From the NCBI GenBank assembly GCA_026387965.1, contig JAPLKR010000129.1, forward strand, positions 1 to 14,566: a stretch of 14,566 bases of DNA, given 5' to 3'. The stretch comes from Fusobacteriota bacterium (GTDB taxonomy: Bacteria; Fusobacteriota; Fusobacteriia; JAPLKR01). Below the pieces are notes generated by a model. The model was given only the letters and a program-made list of their open reading frames with translations. It searched no databases and was not told the origin of the DNA. Positions 1 to 7,452 of the stretch are shown here, piece after piece. Every line of letters begins with the position of its first letter. The stretch's first letter is position 1. The position numbers were made by a program, and so were the translations under genes.

Positions 1-437
1 TTATAACTATCAAAAGTATGTATAAGATAGTTAGTAATATTATAGTTATTGGCTGTCATCCCTGATTTTTGACTGCTATTAAACATATAATTCAATTTTA
101 ACACATTAAATAAATCATAGGAAAACGTATAGCGTGCTGTGCTTCCCATCGTTAAATTAGTTAAAAATGAATCCCCTGTTGTCCCAGCATACCCTACATA
201 AAAAGTAGTACCTGTCCAAGGGTTGATCTCTTTTTTCTTCTTTAAATCCATGGATACTACGTTGAAATTCCCCCATATAGAAGCATCCCCCCAAGGGTTT
301 TGTAGATTGCTTGAAGGGTTAACCAAAGTGACTTTAGTTTTGCTATATACATCACTAAATTTTATCAGTGGACTTGTTGCTATCGACAGAGTTGAGATCA
401 TTGTGCTCACTATCAATGATGTTACTACTCTCTTCAT
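1..437 (-). CDS. Exported beta-rich surface protein, partial (C-terminus beyond left edge)
   Basis: An open frame of 145 codons starts at an ATG (437-435) and leaves the window at base 1 without a stop. AGGAG lies eight bases before the ATG, overlapping the stop of the upstream potassium-channel gene. The N-terminus (MKRVVTSLIVSTMISTLSIA) is a Sec-type signal peptide with a short charged start and a hydrophobic core. The mature part is rich in Thr, Ser, Asn and aromatic residues, with alternating stretches such as GTTFYVGYAGTTGDSF and LKLNYMFN. That pattern fits beta-strands of an outer-membrane or cell-surface protein. It has no membrane helix apart from the signal. It is the last gene I can see in the operon that begins with the DUF4438 gene. 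I do not recognise the family; an outer-membrane barrel is an inference. Confidence 0.75.
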   Translation of the reverse strand, partial: MKRVVTSLIVSTMISTLSIATSPLIKFSDVYSKTKVTLVNPSSNLQNPWGDASIWGNFNVVSMDLKKKKEINPWTGTTFYVGYAGTTGDSFLTNLTMGSTARYTFSYDLFNVLKLNYMFNSSQKSGMTANNYNITNYLIHTFDSY

Positions 438-446
438 TATTCTCTC

Positions 447-1580
447 CTATAGCTTACCAATTATAGATTCAGCTGCCATCAACGCTGGTGAAATTATCTC
501 ATCTGCTCCACTGTGTTCTGCTTTTTTTATATTATCAATTTGATCTATTTTAACGATAATTTTAATGTTTACACCCATCGATTCCATTAGAGCTTTTGCG
601 GTAATAATCGTCAAGATATTATCAGAATCCATCTCATTTAGTATAATAATTGAAGATGCTTTTTCAATAGATGCGGCTTTTAATACCTCTGTATCGCTAC
701 TCTCACCAATAAGAACAGGGTATCCTTTTTTTTCAGCCGTTGGATGACTTCGATCAATACTATCGATAATAACAAACGGTGTTCGACTTTCAGACAATTT
801 TTTTATCAAAATCCGTGTAAGTGGCGTATATCCACATAAAACTATATGATTTTGCATTCTTCCTACCTTTCTAACAATTTTAAATATTTCTCTCATCCTC
901 TCTTCAATAAGAGGGATAATCACGACAGTAAGCCCCGTTGCAAAAGTTCCAAGGCCAAAAATAATCATCGTTATCACAAACATTTTAGCCGTTTCAGTTA
1001 GTGGATGGATGTCTCCGTATCCCACAGTGGCATACGTTACAATTGTGAAGTAAAATGCATCTGTCCAACCTGTGACATTATAAAATTCATTTCTTAGTAT
1101 ATATGTACCTACAACTCCGTAAGTAAACGCACATAAGACTGATATGATAATAATAATTTGATAATAGGTGAAATTATAATGCGTTGATTTAACATTAAAT
1201 ACTGAACGAAAATATAAAAGAAGTACTAAAACACATATATCAACAAGTGATAAAACATTCAATGAGTGGGCGATGAATAAGTCATTTCCAATAAACAAGC
1301 ACAGCATTGTAACATATAACGTAAATGCACTTTTTTTCCTATTATAAATACCTCTTGCTACCATAATCATAACATAGGCAATAAGCACTTGAAAAAACCA
1401 ACTGATGTGTACATCACCCGTCGTTTTTTCCATAAAAACATGAAATTCACTCACTCGTTTGCCATAAATAGAGAAAACAAAAGGATAAATAACAGAGATA
1501 ACCGCGGCTGAACTATTTATCCAAACAAAAATTGCTGCTATTATCGGAATATATTGATGCTTCCAACTTAGTTTATGCAT
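447..1580 (-). CDS. Kch-like potassium channel with C-terminal RCK (TrkA-N) domain
   Basis: A 377-residue inner-membrane ion channel. Residues 10-220 hold several hydrophobic segments. The pore loop FTIVTYATVGYGD (178-190) contains the potassium selectivity filter TVGYGD at 185-190, followed by the last pore helix (about 197-222). A cytoplasmic nucleotide-binding RCK/TrkA-N domain begins at about 244 (HIVLCGYTPLTRIL) and runs to the end. This architecture matches E. coli Kch and the Helicobacter KchA type, and the length is normal for the latter. The family conducts potassium; ligand and gating are not known here. The start ATG overlaps the end of the upstream MFS gene by 13 bases and has GGAAAG before it, so the two are probably translationally coupled. 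The downstream exported-protein gene starts 9 bases after this stop. An intact gene. Confidence 0.9.
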   Translation of the reverse strand: MHKLSWKHQYIPIIAAIFVWINSSAAVISVIYPFVFSIYGKRVSEFHVFMEKTTGDVHISWFFQVLIAYVMIMVARGIYNRKKSAFTLYVTMLCLFIGNDLFIAHSLNVLSLVDICVLVLLLYFRSVFNVKSTHYNFTYYQIIIIISVLCAFTYGVVGTYILRNEFYNVTGWTDAFYFTIVTYATVGYGDIHPLTETAKMFVITMIIFGLGTFATGLTVVIIPLIEERMREIFKIVRKVGRMQNHIVLCGYTPLTRILIKKLSESRTPFVIIDSIDRSHPTAEKKGYPVLIGESSDTEVLKAASIEKASSIIILNEMDSDNILTIITAKALMESMGVNIKIIVKIDQIDNIKKAEHSGADEIISPALMAAESIIGKL

Positions 1581-2749
1581 TCTTTTTTTCCTTTCTTTCC
1601 GAATTTAAGTATTGCTGACATTATTGTAACAATAATTGCTAGAGGCAGCGTTGTTGTAGAATGATAACAACTAATAACAGTTGCAAAAATAGCACCAATC
1701 AATACTTGCATAGTGCCGTATACGGCAGAAGCTCCGCCAATTCCGCTATTAATCAACGTAAACGCAGAGGCACTGCTATTTGCAAATAGAAGACCACATC
1801 CAATATACATAACTGCGACAAATGCAATTAATCCTAAATAACTCAATGGAAGTATTGTCGCTAGAGCTACAAGTACCAAAACACTCACCCACATAATAGT
1901 AACGCCTTTCGCAATCAAATTATCCATAGTTTTTTTCTTTAAAAGTTTTGAATTTAAATAGCTTCCAAACATATAGATAAAAGTGAGCCCAAACGTTGTG
2001 GCGCCAAACTCAATCGGGGTTAATCCTAATTCTTTTTCAAAAAGAAAACTTGCTACTGTAAGATAAGACATCATTATCGCATAGGTACAAGACGCCAGCA
2101 AATTATATCTTAAAAAATCCCTGTTTTTCAAAATATTACTCGTATTTCTTATTATTATTTTAAAGCTAAATTTTATTTCATAGTTAATGTTACCCTCTTC
2201 TTTATACTTAAAGCTCATATAAATAGCCAGTAAGTTATAAATAAGTAACATCACAAAGATAGACCGCCACCCCCACCATTCTTGAAAAAAACTTCCGACA
2301 AATGGTGAAAGATCGATCACTAGTGCTAATACCATTGAAAGTCTCGAAGCAAATTTAGCAAGTTCAACACCACTCATTTTATCTCTCAGTATCGCTCGGC
2401 TTAAGCTTCCCACACCACTAAATCCAAGCCCTTGAATAAAACGTCCCAGTATTAGAATCCAAATATTTGGAGCTAATGCACAAAGTAGCGTGCCTAGAAA
2501 ACTGATAATAGTCGCTATAATGAGGATTTTTCTTCTGCCTAAAAAATCAGAGAGGTATCCAAAAAAAATGCCTAATATTCCCATTCCAAAAAGAAATACG
2601 GCGACAGAAAATTCTGATGTTTGTGCAGTAGTATGAAAATCATGTGAGATATAGGGAAGCGATGGTATATATATTTCAGCAGCCATCTGGCCAATTGTAC
2701 TCGTAACAATTAAGAAAAATATAAATTTTAATCTACTTTGGTTAGACAT
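1568..2749 (-). CDS. Bcr/CflA-type MFS drug efflux transporter (intact copy)
   Basis: A 393-residue, roughly 12-helix inner-membrane transporter of the major facilitator superfamily. Visible family signatures are EIYIPSLP in helix 1 (25-32), motif A GYLSDFLGRRKI between helices 2 and 3 (64-75), and the helix-4 motif GRFIQGLGFSGVGSLSRAI then LRD (102-123). These are typical of the Bcr/CflA drug:proton antiporters; the substrate cannot be told from sequence. The length is normal. The start overlaps the end of the preceding MFS pseudogene by 22 bases. No ordinary GGAGG precedes it; instead seven G residues touch the ATG directly. Translation may therefore depend on coupling to the broken upstream copy. 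The end overlaps the potassium-channel start by 13 bases. The pseudogene just upstream is clearly a paralogue, so this pair arose by tandem duplication or joint acquisition. Confidence 0.9.
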   Translation of the reverse strand: MSNQSRLKFIFFLIVTSTIGQMAAEIYIPSLPYISHDFHTTAQTSEFSVAVFLFGMGILGIFFGYLSDFLGRRKILIIATIISFLGTLLCALAPNIWILILGRFIQGLGFSGVGSLSRAILRDKMSGVELAKFASRLSMVLALVIDLSPFVGSFFQEWWGWRSIFVMLLIYNLLAIYMSFKYKEEGNINYEIKFSFKIIIRNTSNILKNRDFLRYNLLASCTYAIMMSYLTVASFLFEKELGLTPIEFGATTFGLTFIYMFGSYLNSKLLKKKTMDNLIAKGVTIMWVSVLVLVALATILPLSYLGLIAFVAVMYIGCGLLFANSSASAFTLINSGIGGASAVYGTMQVLIGAIFATVISCYHSTTTLPLAIIVTIMSAILKFGKKGKKECIN

Positions 2750-3801
2750 CCCCCCCTTTTTTTTCTTGAAAAGTTATAAATACTTACAACTATTAGAATT
2801 AATATTAAGATTATGAAAGCAAGTGGATGCATAAAACTCGGGGGGAAAAGTCCAAAAAATATAGATGCTTCTGCGCCTATCATTATTTGTAATGTGATAT
2901 AAGTGGAAGAGGCTCTTCCTACGTTTTGATTGGTATGCATAAATGCAAGTGAATAACTATTTGAACACAGAAAACTGCTTCCAATATATAACATACTTAT
3001 TACAGCAATCATCCCAAACAATGAAATATGAATTGCAATGATAAATAGCTATCCTACTCCAATAAATTCAAAAATTATTCCTACCTTTATTAGCAATTCC
3101 ATATAATATCTTTGAAGAAGTATTCGATTATGTAGCCCCCAAAACATAAAAACACTTGTCATTACAAATGTAAAAAATCCAAATCTTATCACACTTAAAT
3201 GTAACTCTCTTTCGAAGATATAGCTTGCGGTTATAAAATATACTACTAAAGTGGAATACGCTAGTCCTGAGATTAGCGCATATTTAACGAAATACTCTTC
3301 TTTTAATAAGTGTAGTGGTTTTTAGGGCGCCCTCTTAGATTAAGTTTTTCTTGAATGTAATTCACTTAATAATGCTAAAATATCCAGATAGCAAGTAGTA
3401 ATAAAAATTTTGCAAGTTCTACGATCTGCATTTTATCACGAGCTACATTTTTTCCTATCGAACCTACCCCACTTAATTCCATTCCTTGAATAAACGTCCT
3501 AAAATTAAAAATTTCATTGAAGGGGAATATAAATAAAGAGCCGTACCTATAAGGCTTATTATAGTTGATAATATTAAGATCTTTTTTCCTACAAAAACGC
3601 CCGATAGATGTCCAAAAAGAATGGCTTTAGTAGCCATTCCATGCAAAAATATTGAAATAGAGTGTTGAGCCATCTGAGTTGTTGACTTAAAATGTGCCTC
3701 TATAACCGGAAGTGATGGAATAAATGTTTCTGATGCAATAGTTCCTAATGTCGATGTTAGAATTAAAAATACTATAAAAAAATTAAATAATCTTTAGTCA
3801 T
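2728..3801 (-). pseudogene. Decayed second Bcr/CflA-type MFS transporter gene
   Basis: This is a paralogue of the intact MFS gene downstream, broken into fragments that can be read in order. The ATG (3801) overlaps the DUF4438 stop in ATGACTAA. After a seven-T run (3776-3782) the frame hits TAG at 3772-3774; one more T would restore it. The next part reads TLGTIASETFIPSLPVIEAH and continues to LILGRLF, then shifts frame near 3485-3495. It resumes as QGMELSGVGSIGKN, with TAG at 3375-3377. About 40 residues around helices 4-5 are missing compared with the intact copy. Later parts are ITASYIFERELHLSVIRFGF and, from about 3021, the C-terminal helices ending in TKVD at 2728. Multiple independent lesions make a functional transporter very unlikely. 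The C-terminal piece (2728-3021) is an open frame of 97 codons and could be translated, but that is not needed to explain it. Confidence 0.9.
2750..2764 (-). repeat. A8G7 homopolymer tract abutting the MFS start codon
   Basis: On the minus strand eight A are followed by seven G and then the ATG of the intact MFS gene, with no bases between. The tract also lies inside the last codons of the upstream MFS pseudogene. By frame arithmetic, gaining one G would read the pseudogene frame straight into the intact MFS frame, while losing one G would stop it four codons later (TAA). Homopolymer tracts like this can slip; whether this one varies is unknown. Confidence 0.6.
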
Positions 3802-4681
3802 TTATCCCCTTAAAAAAAGACTTGAAAAGACCAAAACGAGTAATATTTGCATTTTCATCTATTACAACTTCAATTTGAGGATGTTTTACTGAAAGTATGG
3901 TTGTTACTCCAGGACCATGTCCCATTAAAATACAATCTGAATGAATGACTACGCCTATACTTCTTGCCCCCTTTAGATACCCTCGTCCATAAGTATTATC
4001 GCAATCTTCTAGAAGTACAATATCCCCAAAACGCATGGTATCGAGACCAATTAGTATATTTGCTTCTTCATCTGCAGTTGTAATATCATAGTCACCAAGA
4101 TAGCCACTTGGGTTGCCAATTCCTGACCCCATTAAGTAAGCTGGAATCTTGCGTGTTACAGGTACAATCAGCTTGCCATTCTCTTCTCTAATATTTAGGT
4201 CTAAAAGAAGTTCTGGGTCAATATTTAGTACATGAATATCAGGGTATTTCGTTAATGCAAGTCCGAGCCCGTGTGATTTTATTTGAATTTTATCATCAAT
4301 TGACATTTTTTCAAGTGTTTCTTGGTCAAAATGAATCATCACATGCTCAATTCCGCCATGTTTCCCCGTTACAACACCTTTTGCACCTTTTGCATCACCC
4401 GAAATAACAGTAGCCTCATTTCCAATACACGAAAGTTTCATTAATGCAAAGTTTTCAGACTCATTGCTGTTTTGAAGACTCACACCAGGTTCAATATGAT
4501 CACCAGCGAGTCCCGCAACTAAATCGCCTACTTTAACATTATATGTTATGCCTCCTACGCCGGGAAGTGCCATAGATTTCCCACTATGGTGAATTCTAAA
4601 TGGGTTTCTAAGTGATTGAGGACTATGAATTTTCCCTGCTACAGATTGTATTACGACTTTTTCCATGTTTGTTTTAAGCAT
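3794..4681 (-). CDS. DUF4438 family protein, first gene of the operon
   Basis: A 295-residue soluble protein with no signal peptide or membrane helix. I recognise the DUF4438 family, found in anaerobic and thermophilic bacteria; no biochemical function is established to my knowledge. Glycine-rich conserved-looking stretches include LPGVGGITYNVKVGDLVAG (39-57), SGDAKGAKGVVTGKHGG (94-110), YLMGSGIGNPSGYLGDYDI (182-200) and MGHGPGVT (253-260). Together with His, Asp and Cys residues (HSDC, 247-250) these could form a ligand- or metal-binding site, which is inference. The start is supported by AGGAGG four bases before ATG 4681; a second ATG at codon 6 is less well placed. A TATAAT box lies about 40 bases upstream and a terminator for the preceding unit separates it from the carbonic anhydrase remnant. 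Its stop overlaps the start of the MFS pseudogene (ATGACTAA), which makes it the head of the five-gene operon. Confidence 0.85.
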   Translation of the reverse strand: MLKTNMEKVVIQSVAGKIHSPQSLRNPFRIHHSGKSMALPGVGGITYNVKVGDLVAGLAGDHIEPGVSLQNSNESENFALMKLSCIGNEATVISGDAKGAKGVVTGKHGGIEHVMIHFDQETLEKMSIDDKIQIKSHGLGLALTKYPDIHVLNIDPELLLDLNIREENGKLIVPVTRKIPAYLMGSGIGNPSGYLGDYDITTADEEANILIGLDTMRFGDIVLLEDCDNTYGRGYLKGARSIGVVIHSDCILMGHGPGVTTILSVKHPQIEVVIDENANITRFGLFKSFFKGIND

Positions 4682-4717
4682 TTAGCCTCCTAAAATCAAT
4701 AAAAATACATATCATAT

Positions 4718-4723
4718 ATTATA
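4718..4723 (-). promoter_or_regulatory. Predicted -10 box for the DUF4438 operon
   Basis: A perfect TATAAT on the minus strand lies 37 bases before the DUF4438 ATG, between that gene and the terminator of the upstream unit. The hexamer 17 bases further upstream is TAGTTT, a poor -35 match. The position between a terminator and a well-supported start codon is the main argument. Confidence 0.5.
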
Positions 4724-4752
4724 CACTATTTTTTTACCTAAAACTAGTTTTC

Positions 4753-4776
4753 AAAAAAAAAGGCTACAATTGTAGC
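4753..4776 (-). terminator. Rho-independent terminator after the carbonic anhydrase remnant
   Basis: On the minus strand the perfect palindrome GCTACAATTGTAGC (4763-4776) is followed by C and a run of nine T (4753-4761). It begins seven bases after the old stop codon of the carbonic anhydrase pseudogene (4783-4785). It closes the TDT/carbonic anhydrase transcription unit. Confidence 0.85.
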
Positions 4777-4782
4777 GCTCTC

Positions 4783-5383
4783 TTACTCTTTTGAAATCCT
4801 ACCCCTACCCTCTGTCATATTATAAATGGCTTCAACAATCTCTAGTCCATTATTTTGAGTATAACTTTGAAGCATTTTGTTACTTTTTAATAGTTCTATA
4901 TTACACTCACTTTTCTTTGTACTATTTAAACTTTGTATGCTACTGTTACTACCTATATTCTCAAGTATTGAATCAATATCATTTCCATTTTTTTAGCCAT
5001 AACTGTTCCAGAGCATACTCGATACTTCCTATCTCATACTGACCCACAACACTACCTGTTTTTCTCACAACAAAAATATCTCATAAGCCTTGATCAAAAC
5101 TAATTTCAGGGGGAGCCCTTGAGTCAGAGCATGAGACAATAATCGCAACTAAGTTTTACTGCATTTTAATCGCTTGAACGCGCTCCATTTTGGTATTTTG
5201 GTGAAAACAGGTATCGTTTAAAAAGCTATTATCATCAAAAAGTAGAAGAGTGAGCGCTGCTCCACCACTAATTCCAGTAGTTAAAGGATTATCTGTATTG
5301 ACCCCACTTGTAACTGCTGAAAGACAAAATAGTGTCAGCAACACAATTTCAAAAATAATTCCATTTTTTTCAACGCCCCCCAT
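4783..5383 (-). pseudogene. Decayed beta-carbonic anhydrase gene (exported type)
   Basis: Reading the minus strand gives a recognisable beta-class carbonic anhydrase with several lesions. The N-terminus is hydrophobic and signal-peptide-like (IIFEIVLLTLFCLSAVTS), then comes HQNTKMERVQAIKMQ and a TAA stop (5156-5158) where Gln would be expected. The same frame continues NLVAIIVSCSDSRAPPEISF, containing the CxDxR zinc/active-site motif at 5117-5131. A TGA (5081-5083) stands where GLGD is expected, consistent with a single GGA-to-TGA change. The line continues as DIFVVRKTGSVVGQYEIGS then IEYALEQL. About 30 residues are then missing, including the second zinc-ligand region (HxxC), with a frameshift. 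The tail reads DIDSILENIGSN and later LEIVEAIYNMTEGRGRISKE, ending at 4783-4785. The loss of zinc ligands and the stops rule out a working enzyme. It begins about 10 bases after the TDT transporter stop, so it was once its operon partner. Confidence 0.9.
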
Positions 5384-5392
5384 TTTAAAATT

Positions 5393-6337
5393 TCATTTTA
5401 AAAGAACCCTATACATGAGTATCAAAAAATGGATCATAACATATAAAATCACAAGGGTAGCGATAACAAATTCTACTTTAGCAAGAAGTAAAATATAGTG
5501 AGCTAACTCTTCTTGCCCTGACGAAATAAGAAAAAGATAGAACTTTTGCTGGGCTACCACCCCAATGGCGAGAGGGAAGGTAAACGCTGCAAAGCCTGGA
5601 TTGAATTTTTCCCTTAAAAGCCTTGTAAAAGCAATATAAAGAAGAAATGTCATTAATATCGCAAGAGTTACAAGAATGTGTAAAATAATTTCATTTGGAT
5701 GCTTAATCACAGTAAGATACCCTGCTAAACAAAGTGAAGCTGGCGCTGCCATTATTCCAAATGTTGCTCGATTTTGTTTTGTAAGCCTCACATGAAATAT
5801 AAGCCTATCTAAAAGTAGCGCCATCATCACTATATAGAGGGGAATACAAATTGAAAGTAAAATAGTACCAATTATATCATGACCCATCAGCTTACCATTC
5901 ACACATGCAACTATAATTCCAATGGGTGGAATATACCAGCTTGGTACAAAACTACTATGTTTGTAATTTTTAATTTGAAAATAAAAAAAAAGTATACCTA
6001 GTATAATTTGAAGAGCTATCGCAAATAGCCATAAATTTACTGAAAAACCATTGATACATGATATATTGAATGAGTGCAGTATCCCAGCCCAAATCATCAA
6101 ACACATTGCTAACGTTGGCACATAGCTCCCAATCACAGGGTTTTTCACTTCACTTAAAAACACTTTTGGAAATCTTAAATCTTTTATTATAATGGAAATC
6201 ATAAAGATAAAGGCAATTAGCAGAAGTGGTACCTTTTGATAATTTAATCCAAAATTTGACCACGCCGTACTTATGGTTGCGACACCTAACCCGCACCCAG
6301 TTAATCCAACAGGTAAATTCTTAAACTTATTTAGCAT
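5393..6337 (-). CDS. TDT/SLAC1-family (TehA-like) anion transporter or channel
   Basis: A 314-residue polytopic inner-membrane protein with about ten hydrophobic segments and almost no soluble domain. The N-terminus NLPVGLTGCGLGVATISTAW is typical of the TDT (tellurite-resistance/dicarboxylate transporter) family that includes TehA and plant SLAC1. Near the C-terminus FNPGFAAFTFPLAIGVV resembles the late-helix region that carries the gating Phe in TehA and SLAC1; I cannot assign that residue without alignment. Members move small anions, sulfite or dicarboxylates; the substrate here is unknown. I chose ATG 6337 because GAGGAG lies just before it; an in-frame ATG eight codons upstream (6361) has no such site. 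The gene was followed directly by a carbonic anhydrase, now a pseudogene, which hints at a bicarbonate or CO2-related role, but this is inference. Confidence 0.85.
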   Translation of the reverse strand: MLNKFKNLPVGLTGCGLGVATISTAWSNFGLNYQKVPLLLIAFIFMISIIIKDLRFPKVFLSEVKNPVIGSYVPTLAMCLMIWAGILHSFNISCINGFSVNLWLFAIALQIILGILFFYFQIKNYKHSSFVPSWYIPPIGIIVACVNGKLMGHDIIGTILLSICIPLYIVMMALLLDRLIFHVRLTKQNRATFGIMAAPASLCLAGYLTVIKHPNEIILHILVTLAILMTFLLYIAFTRLLREKFNPGFAAFTFPLAIGVVAQQKFYLFLISSGQEELAHYILLLAKVEFVIATLVILYVMIHFLILMYRVLLK

Positions 6338-6366
6338 ATTTTCTCCTCGAACTTTTTGCATATATA

Positions 6367-6390
6367 TTTATAGTATTTATAGTATTTATA
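6367..6390. repeat. Short tandem repeat upstream of the TDT gene
   Basis: The 9-bp unit TTTATAGTA is present twice in full (6367-6375, 6376-6384) and once in part (6385-6390), ending about 30 bases before the TDT start codon. It gives several TATAAA/TATAAT-like positions on the minus strand, so the promoter of the TDT gene probably lies in or near it, but I cannot choose one. Confidence 0.6.
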
Positions 6391-6455
6391 ACTAACATTA
6401 TCTATATTATCATAGTTCCAAAATTATCGTAAATTTGTAAATTATTTAATTTCTA

Positions 6456-6719
6456 TTATAGCTGTTTGACAAAACTTAAGGAACCGGATATGGTAGAAGA
6501 AAAAGGATAATAAAATGCCGAGTCCACTATCAAATGACTTATAGCAGTTTTCCTTAACTATAATTGCAACTTATAGCAGATTGCTAAACGTATAAAATTC
6601 TAGAATTTGTCATACCGACTGCTAATGCCGGTATCTACGAACTTAAAAATAGATTCCGGCACTATAACCAAAATAAAAAGCGAAGTATTCATTCCTCACA
6701 TTTAAGAAAACAGCTATAA
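6456..6719. mobile_element. MITE-like non-coding element with inverted and direct repeats
   Basis: The 432 bases between the TDT gene and the lipoprotein gene hold no coding frame. Within them TTATAGCTGTTT (6456-6467) is repeated as its perfect inverse AAACAGCTATAA (6708-6719). The pair is flanked by the direct repeat TAATTTCTATTA (6447-6458 and 6722-6733), which overlaps the left inverted repeat by three bases and resembles a target-site duplication. Two internal copies of a related motif are present, TTATAGCAGTTTTCCTTAA (6540-6558) and TTATAGCAGATTGC further on. Also inside are the perfect palindrome AAATTCTAGAATTT and a GTCATACCG/CGGTAT imperfect hairpin region. There is no transposase. 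The structure fits a miniature inverted-repeat element, but identity to a known family is untested and AT-rich chance repeats remain possible. Confidence 0.5.
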
Positions 6720-6732
6720 AATAATTTCTATT

Positions 6733-6768
6733 AAAAAATAAAATGGGTTCAAACAAAACCCATTTTAT
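6733..6768 (-). terminator. Rho-independent terminator after the lipoprotein gene
   Basis: A perfect 12-bp stem ATAAAATGGGTT/AACCCATTTTAT (6738-6749, 6757-6768) with a 7-base loop starts two bases after the lipoprotein stop codon. A run of six T follows on the minus strand (6738-6733). It is nearly symmetric and could act on the plus strand weakly as well. Confidence 0.85.
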
Positions 6769-6769
6769 A

Positions 6770-7372
6770 TTATTGATTTTGTTTCAACATCTGCTGTTGT
6801 ATTTGAATCATATTTTGATTCATTCGCTTCAAAAGCTGTTCTTGCTCTTTCAACTGCTGGTAATACTCCTGCTGCATTTTTTTCTCTTGCTTTTGGTTTG
6901 ATTTTTGTATGGACTTTTGATAATTCTGGAAATTTGTCACATCTTGACTTGTAATAGATAAATTTAATATGTTGCTCGTAATCCCTTGTCCATTTGATAC
7001 TGCAGAGGCACTTAATACATAACTCCCCACTGTAGGGGCGATATAATAAGTGGCTACCACTTGGCCTACACCATTTTGGCTATTTTCAGCGATATTTTGG
7101 CCAATAACAGCTAAATTATTCAAACCATTTAATTTGATATTTTTCACATTTTGTACATTGTTAATGGTCATAGTCACTACACTTGCACCACTTTGATTTT
7201 TGCTTAAAAGCGTAATCGAACTCGCTTGACTACTTAATGCTGCACCGCTTATTGAAGTTGAAGCTTTCGCTTTGCTCGGTTGCGGAGTCGCTTGCGGATT
7301 TTTAGCTACTGCACATCCTGCAAAGAGGGTTAATGCGATAGCAACGCCGATAATTTTAGTTGATACTTTCAT
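6770..7372 (-). CDS. Small lipoprotein with Gln/Lys-rich coiled-coil tail
   Basis: A 200-residue predicted lipoprotein. The signal peptide is residues 1-19 and the lipobox is FAGC with the lipidated Cys at 20; Phe at -3 is slightly unusual, with Leu just before it. Residues 21-45 are a Ser/Ala/Lys-rich linker. Residues about 50-145 look like a beta-sandwich-type extracytoplasmic domain (VVTMTINNVQNVKNIKLNGL, VVATYYIAPTVGSYVLSASA). The last 50 residues are a highly polar Gln/Lys/Met-rich helix with probable coiled-coil character (QEKKMQQEYYQQLKEQEQLL). I start at ATG 7372 because GGAGG is eight bases upstream; a TTG five codons earlier would put that site inside the gene. It sits alone between the GGGtGRT gene and its own terminator. 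The family is not recognised. The tail could mediate oligomerisation or peptidoglycan contact, but no function can be assigned. Confidence 0.8.
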   Translation of the reverse strand: MKVSTKIIGVAIALTLFAGCAVAKNPQATPQPSKAKASTSISGAALSSQASSITLLSKNQSGASVVTMTINNVQNVKNIKLNGLNNLAVIGQNIAENSQNGVGQVVATYYIAPTVGSYVLSASAVSNGQGITSNILNLSITSQDVTNFQNYQKSIQKSNQKQEKKMQQEYYQQLKEQEQLLKRMNQNMIQIQQQMLKQNQ

Positions 7373-7385
7373 AATTTTTTCCTCC

Positions 7386-7409
7386 AAATATAGTTTTGTG
7401 ACTATATTT
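7386..7409 (-). promoter_or_regulatory. Perfect inverted repeat touching the lipoprotein ribosome binding site
   Basis: The arms AAATATAGT and ACTATATTT (9 bp each) are separated by six bases, read as CACAAA on the minus-strand message. The repeat lies directly against the GGAGG (7381-7385) of the lipoprotein gene. In RNA it would form a hairpin stacked on the Shine-Dalgarno sequence; in DNA it could be an operator. A similar hairpin with loop CACAA stands in the same position before the NifU-like gene. Confidence 0.55.
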
Positions 7410-7452
7410 TACAAAAAAATTGTGAAAATAATGTAAACTTATTTTTTAAAAA

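Noticed and set aside
4791-5042. Plus-strand open frame of 83 codons rich in Tyr and Phe
   Set aside because: It lies opposite the carbonic anhydrase pseudogene, whose homology to the enzyme can be read on the minus strand. No start signal supports the plus-strand frame.
5156-5383. A separate 75-residue small membrane protein
   Set aside because: Its signal-like start and the HQNTKMERVQAIK part continue, past a stop, into CSDSR and the rest of a beta-carbonic anhydrase, so it is the N-terminal fragment of the pseudogene.
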